Positions 15,905-23,665 of a stretch of 64,000 nucleotides of DNA are shown in pieces. The position numbers and the translations under genes were made by a program. Below the pieces are notes generated by a model. It was not told the origin of the DNA. It made no database searches and was given only the letters and a program-made list of their open reading frames with translations. Source of the DNA: Sphingomonas tagetis (GTDB lineage: Bacteria; Pseudomonadota; Alphaproteobacteria; Sphingomonadales; Sphingomonadaceae). The stretch lies in contig NZ_JAMLDX010000009.1 of NCBI RefSeq assembly GCF_024211275.1, positions 124,001-188,000 of the forward strand, read 5' to 3'. Positions within the stretch are counted from its first letter, which is position 1; the number at the start of each line of letters is the position of its first letter.

Positions 15905-16719
15905 GGCTTGGCCTGCCGCGGCCGCGGCTCGGCATCGGGCTGACGAAGGCGCTGTTCGAGCCGCGCCGCCTCCTCCTGAAGGAACGGCAGGATCGTCTCG
16001 GCCCGCGCATCGTCGAACCTTCGCTCGATCGCCGCGATCGACAGCGCGCCCGCCGGCCGGCCATCCGGGCCGCGCACCCCTACGCCGAGCCCCCACGAAC
16101 CCGGCATCAGCATGCCCGGATTGAACGCATATCCGTCGCGTCGCGTGCGCGCCACCAGTTCGCGCATCACCTTCGGCGAGTATGACTTGTACAGCTCGGT
16201 CGACAAGATCGCGGTGTTCGCTTCCAGTATCCGTTCGACCTCGTCGTCGGGGAACATCGACAGGATCGCTAGGCTCCCCGCACCGACCCCCAGAGGATGC
16301 CGGTCGCCCATCTGCAGCACATGCGTGCGAAGCGGAAACGAGCCTTCCTCACGATGCAGGCAGACCGAATACGTATCCCGCGGCACGGAGAGAAACGCGC
16401 TGTCGCCCGTCGCCTGGCTGAGCCGCGCCAGTCCGCCCAGCGACATCGCGTGAATGCCGAACCGGGCGCCGGCCAGCAGGCCCAGAACATAGGCCTCCGG
16501 CCCGATATGGTATCGGCGGCTGCCATCATCCTGATCGAGCAGGCCAGACCGCACCAGCGCCTTGAGCACGCGGCGGACCGTCGGCTTAGGCAAACCCGAT
16601 TCCGTGACGAGGTCGGTCGGCCGTGCGCCTTCCGGGCCTGCGCGCCCTACGGCGAGCAACAGCGCGATGGCGCGTTCGATGCTCTGGGTTCCATCCACAC
16701 CGGCAATCGTTGTTCCCAC
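15901..16719 (-). CDS. IclR-family transcriptional regulator
   Basis: About 272 residues. An N-terminal winged helix (GTQSIERAIALLLAVGR, then TDLVTESGLPKPTVRRVLKAL) is followed by an IclR effector domain (YHIGPEAYVLG, DRHPLGVGAGSLAIL, DGYAFNPG, GALSIAAI). The frame is open to an ATG at 16848, but that codon lies inside an operator-like palindrome. I prefer the GTG at 16719, preceded by GGAG and in the usual position relative to the helix-turn-helix. It is divergent from the FAH gene at 16906, with two copies of its probable operator between them. Two further copies flank the thiolase/NTF2 promoters at 30.2-30.3 kb. Confidence 0.85.
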   Translation of the reverse strand: MGTTIAGVDGTQSIERAIALLLAVGRAGPEGARPTDLVTESGLPKPTVRRVLKALVRSGLLDQDDGSRRYHIGPEAYVLGLLAGARFGIHAMSLGGLARLSQATGDSAFLSVPRDTYSVCLHREEGSFPLRTHVLQMGDRHPLGVGAGSLAILSMFPDDEVERILEANTAILSTELYKSYSPKVMRELVARTRRDGYAFNPGMLMPGSWGLGVGVRGPDGRPAGALSIAAIERRFDDARAETILPFLQEEAARLEQRLRQPDAEPRPRQAKP

Positions 16720-16741
16720 TCGCCACTCCACTGCAAATATA

Positions 16742-16758
16742 GGTTCATATAATGGACA
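16742..16758. promoter_or_regulatory. IclR operator copy 1
   Basis: GGTTCAT-ATA-ATGGACA matches the palindrome GGTCCAT-N3-ATGGACC, 23 bp upstream of the chosen IclR start. It probably mediates autoregulation. Confidence 0.65.
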
Positions 16759-16841
16759 GGTCTGGAGTTCGTCAATCAAATTACGCAGCATTTCATACTT
16801 GGCCTTGCCTTCGAGACGTGAAATGTGGATACTGAAAGAAA

Positions 16842-16858
16842 GGTCCATTTAGTGGATC
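16842..16858. promoter_or_regulatory. IclR operator copy 2
   Basis: GGTCCAT-TTA-GTGGATC lies 48 bp upstream of the FAH start codon (16906), exactly 100 bp from copy 1. It is likely the control site of the FAH-aldolase operon. Confidence 0.7.
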
Positions 16859-16905
16859 ATAAAGGGGTCGCCTGCACGGTCCCGTTCCGACCAACAGGAG
16901 TGTGG

Positions 16906-17763
16906 ATGAAGCTCGCGACTTTCGCCCATGGTGGCAAAATCAGCTATGGTGCCGTGATCGGCAATGACATCGTCGATCTCGGCGCCAAGTTTGGCGACCG
17001 TTACCCCGACTTGCGCAGCCTGCTGGATGGTGACGGACTGGCCGAGGCGCAACGTACGATCGCGACCGCTACGCCCGGCGTGAGCGCCGACGATGTGACC
17101 TGGCTGCCGGTGATCCCCAATCCCGACAAGATTATCTGCGTCGGCCTGAACTATAGGTCGCATATCGGCGAAACCGGCAGAACCAGTGCAGAGGAGCGCC
17201 CGGTCATCTTCACGCGTTTCGCCGCGAGCCAGGTCGGCCATCTGCAGTCGATGATCTGCCCCGTCGAATCCGAACGCTTCGACTATGAGGGCGAGCTGGT
17301 CGCCGTCATCGGCAAGCGCGGCCGCCGCATCGCGGAAAGCGACGCGCTCGATCATGTCGCAGGCTATTCGATCTACAATGACGGGTCGGTGCGCGATTTC
17401 CAGCTGCACACTCACCAATGGGGGCCCGGCAAGAATTTCGAAGGGACCGGCGCCTTCGGACCGTGGATGGTCACATCCGACGCGTTCGGCGACCCCTATA
17501 CGCATAACCTGACGACCCGGCTGAACGGCGCGGTGATGCAGGATTCGAGCATCGGCCTGATGGTTTTCAACATCCAGGCCGTGATCGCCTATGCGTCTAC
17601 CTTCACCGAGCTGCTCCCCGGCGACGTGATCGTCACGGGGACACCGGGCGGCGTCGGCAATGCCCGCAAACCACCGATCTACATGCACGATGGCGACACC
17701 GTCGAAGTCGAGATTACCGGCATTGGCACGTTGCGCAATCCGGTCGTGAAAGAGCGGAGCTGA
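16906..17763 (+). CDS. Fumarylacetoacetate hydrolase (FAH)-family enzyme, copy 1
   Basis: 285 residues: an N-terminal cap (MKLATFAHGGKISYGAVIG), then the catalytic FAH domain with IICVGLNYRSHIGE, the divalent-metal Glu pair in FDYEGELVAVIG, YNDGSVRDFQ, KNFEGTGAFGPW and the closing VIVTGTPGGVG. The family cleaves acylpyruvates, hydrates 2-oxoalkenoates or decarboxylates ring-cleavage products. AGGAG lies 5 bp before the ATG at 16906. It is co-oriented with the class II aldolase at 17786 (22 bp gap), a pairing that suits hydration followed by aldol cleavage. It is controlled by an operator at 16842. Confidence 0.85.
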   Translation: MKLATFAHGGKISYGAVIGNDIVDLGAKFGDRYPDLRSLLDGDGLAEAQRTIATATPGVSADDVTWLPVIPNPDKIICVGLNYRSHIGETGRTSAEERPVIFTRFAASQVGHLQSMICPVESERFDYEGELVAVIGKRGRRIAESDALDHVAGYSIYNDGSVRDFQLHTHQWGPGKNFEGTGAFGPWMVTSDAFGDPYTHNLTTRLNGAVMQDSSIGLMVFNIQAVIAYASTFTELLPGDVIVTGTPGGVGNARKPPIYMHDGDTVEVEITGIGTLRNPVVKERS

Positions 17764-17785
17764 CCGGACGCGCGGGGAGAGAATC

Positions 17786-18589
17786 ATGTCAGCGACGAAT
17801 ATCGAGACGATGCAGCGCCCTTCGGCGGCGCCCGACGGCATGACCGAGGCCGAATGGCAGGTCCGCTGCGACGTCGCGGCCTGCTACCAGCTGCTCGACC
17901 TTTATGGCATGAGCGACCTGATCGCCAACCATGTCTCCGCCGTCATTCCCGGGCCGGAGCATCACTTCTTGATGCACCAGTTCGGCATGCTCTACGATCA
18001 GGTGACGGCCTCGTCGCTGGTCAAGATGGACAGGGACGGCAACGTCATCGGCAGCGGCTATCCCAATCGCGGCGGCGTCGGCCTGCATGGCGGCATCCAT
18101 CAGCTACGCCCGGATCTGAACTGCGTGCTGCACACCCACACCGCCGCGAACAACGCCGTCTCGATGCTCCAGGAAGGGCTGATCCCGGCGCATCAGAACG
18201 CGATGGTCCTGCTCAGCTTCATCGGCTATCATGATTACGAGGGCGTCGCCGGCAGCGGGGCGTCCGACGAATGCGCCCGTATCGTCGAAAGCCTCGGCTC
18301 CCATCACCGGATCGTCATCATGCGGAATCACGGCGCGCTGACTGTCGGCCGCTCGATTGCAGAAGCGTTCGTATGGATGTACCGGTTCGAATCCGCCTGC
18401 CGCTTCCTCGTCCAGGGCCTGTCCTGCGGCCGCCCGCTGAACCCGGTGTCCGAAGCGGATATCGAGCGGACCAAGCAGGCCGGCCGCAAGCTTTTCGGTC
18501 CGGGCGGCGGAGCGGAAGTCGGCAGCCTGGAATGGCCCTCGCTGCTCAGGAAGCTCGAAGCCGAGCGGGGCACGTCCTACCGCAGCTGA
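17786..18589 (+). CDS. Class II aldolase/adducin-family protein (copy 2)
   Basis: 267 residues, clearly paralogous to the protein at 12901-13692: MTEAEWQVRCDVAACYQLLDL, ASSLVKMDRDGNVIG, VLHTHTAANNAVSMLQ (metal His-x-His), VIMRNHGALTVGRSIAEAF, and the same WPSLLRKLEAERGTSYRS end. GGGGAGAGAATC precedes the ATG. The predicted role is retro-aldol or decarboxylative cleavage of the hydroxy-oxo acid made by the preceding FAH-family enzyme. In this copy one conserved HHG is NHG, so ligand geometry may differ from copy 1. It is convergent with the MFS gene. Confidence 0.85.
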   Translation: MSATNIETMQRPSAAPDGMTEAEWQVRCDVAACYQLLDLYGMSDLIANHVSAVIPGPEHHFLMHQFGMLYDQVTASSLVKMDRDGNVIGSGYPNRGGVGLHGGIHQLRPDLNCVLHTHTAANNAVSMLQEGLIPAHQNAMVLLSFIGYHDYEGVAGSGASDECARIVESLGSHHRIVIMRNHGALTVGRSIAEAFVWMYRFESACRFLVQGLSCGRPLNPVSEADIERTKQAGRKLFGPGGGAEVGSLEWPSLLRKLEAERGTSYRS

Positions 18590-18601
18590 TACGCTCGCGC
18601 G

Positions 18602-19948
18602 TCAGGCCGCTTCGGCGCCCGCCGCCGCCGCATCGCCGCGGGCATGGAGCATCAGTGCGACCAGAAAGCCGGTGCCGACCAGCAGCGCAACGCCCATCAA
18701 GCCGAAAAAGGCATGGAGCGACCAGCCCGAGGCCAGGATGAGCCCGGCCAGCGCCGGTCCCACCGTACCGCCAAAGCGGGACATCCCGACCGCCCAGCCA
18801 ACGCCGGTTGAACGGATCGATACGGGATAGGAAGCCGCGACCAGCGCCACCAGCCCGCTGGACGCACCTCCGACCGCGATCCCCGAGATCAGCGTGCCGA
18901 TCGCGAACAGCTCGACCGAAGTGACCGCGAAACCGAGCACGCTGACCGATACCGCGGCGATCAGCAGGAACAGGATGAGGACATAGTAGCGGTCATATTT
19001 GTCCATGATCCGGCCGACGATGGGTGCGCCGATCGCGGTGCCGCCGGCATAGGCCGACACCATCAGCGGTGCCTGCGAGAGCGGGATGCCTGCTTCCTTG
19101 AGGATCGGCACGACCCAGGCGACCAGCGTCACCACGACCAGCCAGCAGCAGAAGAACGCGCCCCACAGGCACAGCGTCGTGGTCGCCCGGCCGTCGGTGA
19201 ACAGGTTCGAGATGCTCGACCCGCTGGTCCTTTCCTCGGCGACCACGAAACGCGTCGTCTCGTCGGGATGCAGATCGGGCGCGATGCGCTGCACGATCCG
19301 CGCGAGGCTGGCCTTGCGCGCGCCGCTGACCGCGAGGAAGCTGATCGATTCCGGCACGAGGAACAGCATGAGCAGCGCGATCGCGATCGGCACCGCACCG
19401 CCGATATAATAGACGGGCATCCAGCCGTGCGACGGCAACAGGATCGACGAGGCGAATCCGCCGAGCACGCTGCCCAGCGGCAGCATCGTCCACATGATCG
19501 ACACCACCGTGGCGCGAATGCGCAACGGCGCATATTCGGTGGACAGGCTGACGAACGTCACCGATGCGCCGCCGAGCCCGAGCCCGGTGAGGAAACGAAA
19601 GGCGATGAGATGCTCGAACGAGCCTGACAGCGGCGTGAGCAGCGCGAACAGCCCGAACACCACCACCGAAAAGGTCAGGATCGATTTTCGCCCGAACCGG
19701 TCGGCCAGCGGCCCGGCGACGAAGGCGGCGATCATGAAGCCGAACTGCGCCGCCGAGAAGACCGGGCCGAAATCCTTGACGTCGAGCCCCAGCGACGCGG
19801 CGATGCCGGGCGCGGTGATGCCGATGATCACCGAATCGAATCCGTCCATCAGCGCCGCCAGCGCGCACAGGAAGAACACGCCGAACTGATAGCGGGAGAC
19901 GGGCCTGTCGTTGATCAGGTCCGTGACATTGATGGTCGCGTTGCTCAT
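18602..19948 (-). CDS. MFS transporter, aromatic acid:H+ symporter (AAHS/PcaK-like) family
   Basis: The 448-residue protein has 12 predicted membrane segments. AALMDGFDSVIIGITAPGIA in helix 1 carries the Asp-Gly-x-Asp motif of AAHS carriers. The loop 2-3 motif is GPLADRFGRKS, and LTGLGLGGASVTFVSLSTEY sits in helix 4. It likely imports an aromatic acid across the inner membrane by proton symport, complementing the TonB receptors upstream. It follows the receptor gene at 20052 on the minus strand after a strong hairpin, so it may be transcribed by partial readthrough or its own promoter. Confidence 0.85.
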   Translation of the reverse strand: MSNATINVTDLINDRPVSRYQFGVFFLCALAALMDGFDSVIIGITAPGIAASLGLDVKDFGPVFSAAQFGFMIAAFVAGPLADRFGRKSILTFSVVVFGLFALLTPLSGSFEHLIAFRFLTGLGLGGASVTFVSLSTEYAPLRIRATVVSIMWTMLPLGSVLGGFASSILLPSHGWMPVYYIGGAVPIAIALLMLFLVPESISFLAVSGARKASLARIVQRIAPDLHPDETTRFVVAEERTSGSSISNLFTDGRATTTLCLWGAFFCCWLVVVTLVAWVVPILKEAGIPLSQAPLMVSAYAGGTAIGAPIVGRIMDKYDRYYVLILFLLIAAVSVSVLGFAVTSVELFAIGTLISGIAVGGASSGLVALVAASYPVSIRSTGVGWAVGMSRFGGTVGPALAGLILASGWSLHAFFGLMGVALLVGTGFLVALMLHARGDAAAAGAEAA

Positions 19949-19972
19949 GGCTTCCCGCTTCTGTTACGCCGC

Positions 19973-20008
19973 CTGCCGGTGGGACTTCGCGCGAAGCCCC
20001 ACCGGCAG
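19973..20008. terminator. Strong GC-rich hairpin between TonB receptor and MFS genes
   Basis: Seventeen-bp arms with a single mismatch (CTGCCGGTGGGACTTCG and its partner) are separated by 2 nt. It lies between the receptor stop (20052) and the MFS start (19948) and is probably an attenuating terminator. Confidence 0.6.
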
Positions 20009-20051
20009 CTACTGGATTACGATCTATGCTACGCCGGTTCCCGGCGCATGA

Positions 20052-22298
20052 TCATTCTTCGCCGAATTTGAAGCTCGCGCGCACCCCGAACACGCGCGGC
20101 TCGCTGATGTTCGCGCCGATCAGTCCGGTCCGGAACGGATGCTGAATGCCACCGGTGATATAGGCGGTCTTGCCGATGTTGCGGATGAACGCGCCGACCG
20201 AAAAGCGCCCGTCGTCGCTGGTATAGTCCAGGCTCGCATTGAAGATGGCATAGGCCGGATCTCGCTCCGCCGGCAGGAAGTTCACGCCGATCCAGCGTGC
20301 CGACGAGAATTGCATGCTGCCCACGAAAGCGAGCTGCCCGCTGGAACCGAAATCGAAGACATGCTGGTAGCTGGCCGAGCCGGACCATTCGGGCGCGCGC
20401 GCGACCTGGAATCCGGCGCACGACTTGGTGACGATGCCGCCGCTGGTGTCGACCACCGGACAGCCATTGGTCGCCGGGTTGTAGGCGATGGTCGGCGCGG
20501 TGACGGCGTAGGAGTCATATTCCGAGTTGGTATATTCGACCGACGCGGTGAAGGTGTCGAACGAAGTCGGCTTAAAGATCGCGTCGATCGTGCCGCCGAA
20601 CAGCGTCGCGTCGCCGACGTTCGAGAACAGGAAGTTCGGCCCCTCGACCGGGACGATCTCGACATTCTGGTTCTGGATGTCCTTGTATTTCCAGTAGAAG
20701 GCCGAGAGGTTCAGCTGCAGCCTGTTGTCGAACAGCCGGTTCTTCATGCCAAGCTCATAGGCATTGAGCATTTCCGGCTCGAACACCGAACGGCTCGCGA
20801 CCCCGGTCTGGTTCAGGCCGCCCGCCTTGAAGCCCTTGCTGGCGGTGAAATACAGCATGCTCTGCGGGGCGACATCATATTCGAAGCCGCCCTTGTAGGT
20901 CCAACCGTCGAAATCCCGTTCACCGCCGAAATTGACCAATGTCACCTCAGGCGTCGCGCGAGCGTCCACGATCCGGCCGGTCAGCGTGCGGTTTTCCGTG
21001 GTGTAGCGCAGGCCCGCGATCAGCCGCAGTCCATCCGTCACGCCGAACGTCGCCTGGCCGAACACGGCGCCCGCCTTGGTCTCCGGGAAATAAAAATTCC
21101 GCCGGATGCTGCGCACCGTGCTCGCCTTGATGAAGTTCAGCCCGTCGATCTTGTCGTGATAGGCAAAGGCGCCGATCACCCAGGTCAGGCCCGGCGAGGA
21201 ATTGCCCAACCGGACCTCGAGCGATTCCTGCTCCGCCTGCAAGGTGCTCTGATAAAAGAAGCCCGGCGCGCCGACGCTGAACGTATCGACGTTGCGATAT
21301 GCCGGCAGGATCGTGAGATCGGCAAAGCCGAGATCCCAGTCGAGCTGCGCGCTCAAATTCCACAGCGTCGTATCCTGAGTTAGATCCGACGCCGCGAGCG
21401 GACCCGACGTGCCGGGAAACGTATCGCGATAGGCAATGGCGGCTGGGTCGGCCGTGCCTTCCCACGGATCCGAACCGGGCCGGCTGGGAAGCAGCACATA
21501 GCCGCCGCCGACACCGCCGAGATGCGTGTAATCCGCGCTGAGCCGCAGGCTAACGTCGCTGCTTGGCTGGAACCGCAGCTTGAAGCGCACCGATTGCTTG
21601 ACGTCGTCGAGCGACCCGTCGGACAGATAGCCGTCGCGGTCGGTCAGCTTGAAGGCGATGCGCGCGGCGACCGTCTCGCCCAACGGCAGGTTCAGCGCGC
21701 CGGCGACGCTCTTGAGGTCGTAATTGCCGAGCTCGCCCGAGACATAACCGCTGATGCCGGTGAAGCTCGGATCCTTGGTGATGAGGTTGATCGAGCCGCC
21801 GTTCGAATTGCGGCCGTACAGCGTGCCTTGCGGGCCTTTCAGCACCTCGACCCGCTCCACATCGAAGAAATTGCCGTTCATGCCGTCGGTGCGGCCGACA
21901 TAGACCCCGTCGACGTTGAACGCTACACCGGGGTTGGATAGCGAACTGTACGAAAAGTCGCCGACGCCGCGGACATAGATTTGCGCATTGCCGCCGCCCG
22001 CACCGATCTGCATGCCCGTCACCAGCCGCGTGAGATCCTCGACCTTCGAGAGGCCAGCCTTCGCGCCTTCCTCACCGCCGACGACCGCGATCGTGATCGG
22101 TGCACGCTGAATGCTCTGCTCGCGCCGCTCGGCGGTGACGATGATCTCCTGGATGCCCTGCACGGGCTCATCCGCGGCGGCTGCCGGCGCATCCTGGGCC
22201 CGGGCCGGCTCCGAACCGATCACGCAGAGCAGCGCCGACACGCTGGCACCGAGAGCCAGATGGGCTCGTCGCCTGCAAGCAAAGATACCAGTCATCAT
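20052..22298 (-). CDS. TonB-dependent outer-membrane receptor (copy 2)
   Basis: The 748-residue protein has a signal peptide ending near PARAQ (residue ~34). The TonB-box/plug start is EIIVTAERREQSIQRAPITI and the plug contains YVRGVGDFSYSS, VDGVYVGRTDG and VEVLKGPQGTLYGRNSNGG. A long beta-barrel ends in ASFKFGEE. It is of the large iron/aromatic-substrate receptor type that expanded in sphingomonads. It would import a bulky substrate across the outer membrane using TonB energy. The start at 22298 has GGGAGAGAGA upstream; a longer frame to 22343 is not favoured. It lies 66 bp downstream of a P450 and upstream of the AAHS importer. Confidence 0.88.
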   Translation of the reverse strand: MMTGIFACRRRAHLALGASVSALLCVIGSEPARAQDAPAAAADEPVQGIQEIIVTAERREQSIQRAPITIAVVGGEEGAKAGLSKVEDLTRLVTGMQIGAGGGNAQIYVRGVGDFSYSSLSNPGVAFNVDGVYVGRTDGMNGNFFDVERVEVLKGPQGTLYGRNSNGGSINLITKDPSFTGISGYVSGELGNYDLKSVAGALNLPLGETVAARIAFKLTDRDGYLSDGSLDDVKQSVRFKLRFQPSSDVSLRLSADYTHLGGVGGGYVLLPSRPGSDPWEGTADPAAIAYRDTFPGTSGPLAASDLTQDTTLWNLSAQLDWDLGFADLTILPAYRNVDTFSVGAPGFFYQSTLQAEQESLEVRLGNSSPGLTWVIGAFAYHDKIDGLNFIKASTVRSIRRNFYFPETKAGAVFGQATFGVTDGLRLIAGLRYTTENRTLTGRIVDARATPEVTLVNFGGERDFDGWTYKGGFEYDVAPQSMLYFTASKGFKAGGLNQTGVASRSVFEPEMLNAYELGMKNRLFDNRLQLNLSAFYWKYKDIQNQNVEIVPVEGPNFLFSNVGDATLFGGTIDAIFKPTSFDTFTASVEYTNSEYDSYAVTAPTIAYNPATNGCPVVDTSGGIVTKSCAGFQVARAPEWSGSASYQHVFDFGSSGQLAFVGSMQFSSARWIGVNFLPAERDPAYAIFNASLDYTSDDGRFSVGAFIRNIGKTAYITGGIQHPFRTGLIGANISEPRVFGVRASFKFGEE

Positions 22299-22364
22299 TC
22301 TCTCTCCCTCATTTATCGCGTTGATTCTATTATCTTCAATCACTTGTACTGCCCGACGCGCGCG

Positions 22365-23531
22365 TCACTCGACGCGGACGGGAAGCACGCCGAACCCGCG
22401 CAGCGTGTTGTTCGGGCGCCGCATCGGCTCGCCGGCCAAGTGGAAGCGCTTCACTCGCGCGGCGAGCGCGGTGAGCAGGCAGCGCATCTCGAACTTGGCG
22501 AGGTGCATACCCATGCACATGTGCGGCCCGGCCCCGAAGGCGAGGTGCTCGCGCGAATCGCGCCGCACGTCGAAGTCGTCGGGATTGCCCCATTTGCGCT
22601 CGTCGCGATTGGCCGAGGCGAACATCATCACCGTGCGCGATCCCGCCGGCAGCGTGACGTCCTCTATCGCATAGTCATGCGTGACGTGGCGCGTGAAATG
22701 CTGCACCGGCGCCTCGATCCGCAGAATCTCCTCGATCGCCTTCGGGATCAGCGCGGGATCGGCTCGCACGATGTCCCACTGCTCGGGATGAGCGTAGAAC
22801 AGCCAGATCGCGCTGCCGATCGCGCTGATCGTCGTGTCGAGGCTGGGACCGACGTAGTTGAACAGCAGGTCCTTGGCGTTCTTGGGGTCGAAGGTCTCGC
22901 TCTTCGGGTTGCTCAGCAGCGTGTCGCCCCAGCTTCCCGGCAACAGCTTGTCGCGCGGAATGTTGCGGACATAGCTGAGCGCCTCGGCGCGCTTCGGCTC
23001 CGCCCGGCGCGCGCGCTCGTTATACGAGCCCATGCTGTCGAAGCTCGCCGACGCCCAGTCCAGCATGTTCGCCCGCCCCTCTTCGGGCAGGCCGACCAGT
23101 TCGGAGACGATGTTCACCGGCAGGTGGTGGGCAAGCTCCGACACCGCGTCGAACCGCTGCTGCGCGAACAACCGGTCGACCAGTTCGTCGGCGGATTGCT
23201 GGAAGCGGAGTTCCAGTTTCTTGAGGTTGCCCGGCAGCAACGGCCCCTGAAGGAACGAGCGCAACTGCGCATGCACCGGATCGTCGGACTCCAGAACGCC
23301 GCCCGAAACATTGGCATTGCGCTCCTCGTTCGCCGAAACGCCCTTGGCGGAGGAGAAGGTTTTCCAATTGCCCAGCGCCGCTTTCACGTCCTTGAATCGA
23401 GAAATCGCGAAAAGATCGTTGTTGGTCAGATGGACGATGGGCCCGGCATCGCGCAGCGCCTTATAATGCGGCCAGGGATCGGCGCGGACATCCTCGCTAT
23501 AGATGTCGATGTCGGAAGCCGGAGCAATCAT
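22365..23531 (-). CDS. Cytochrome P450 (copy 1)
   Basis: The 388-residue P450 has I-helix VGPSLDTT (the usual acid-Thr pair is Asp-Thr), the K-helix EEILRIEAP with Glu-x-x-Arg, and the heme loop HLAFGAGPHMCMGMHLAK with the Cys ligand. AAGGGG precedes the ATG at 23531, eight codons inside the longest frame. A soluble bacterial class I P450 needs a ferredoxin and reductase, neither of which is encoded in this window. It is paralogous to the P450 at 47249 (shared PHYxxLRDxGP, SANRDER, GMHLAK). It sits between two TonB receptors, so it probably acts on an imported hydrophobic or aromatic substrate, for example in O-dealkylation or hydroxylation. Confidence 0.88.
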   Translation of the reverse strand: MIAPASDIDIYSEDVRADPWPHYKALRDAGPIVHLTNNDLFAISRFKDVKAALGNWKTFSSAKGVSANEERNANVSGGVLESDDPVHAQLRSFLQGPLLPGNLKKLELRFQQSADELVDRLFAQQRFDAVSELAHHLPVNIVSELVGLPEEGRANMLDWASASFDSMGSYNERARRAEPKRAEALSYVRNIPRDKLLPGSWGDTLLSNPKSETFDPKNAKDLLFNYVGPSLDTTISAIGSAIWLFYAHPEQWDIVRADPALIPKAIEEILRIEAPVQHFTRHVTHDYAIEDVTLPAGSRTVMMFASANRDERKWGNPDDFDVRRDSREHLAFGAGPHMCMGMHLAKFEMRCLLTALAARVKRFHLAGEPMRRPNNTLRGFGVLPVRVE

Positions 23532-23628
23532 TCTGAACCCCTTGAAACAATTCAATGCGCGCCGTCGGTGATTTCCGCACGCCGGCTGCCGTCGCGATAA
23601 CTTGCCAGCCTCGCGAGACTTGCTGCCA

Positions 23629-23640
23629 TGACTTTAGTCC
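23629..23640. promoter_or_regulatory. Shared palindromic motif, copy 2
   Basis: TGACTTTAGTCC lies 98 bp upstream of the P450 start. The same 15 bases (ATGACTTTAGTCCGC) recur before the receptor gene at 26162, with loosely conserved flanks (GAG.GCTG.CAA on the minus strand). Confidence 0.55.
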
Positions 23641-23665
23641 GCTGAAAGCCGGCCCGGCGGACCGG

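Noticed and set aside
16720..16848. Longer IclR start at 16848
   Set aside because: It would place the start codon inside one operator-like palindrome and include another in the coding region. GTG 16719 has a ribosome-binding site and normal length.
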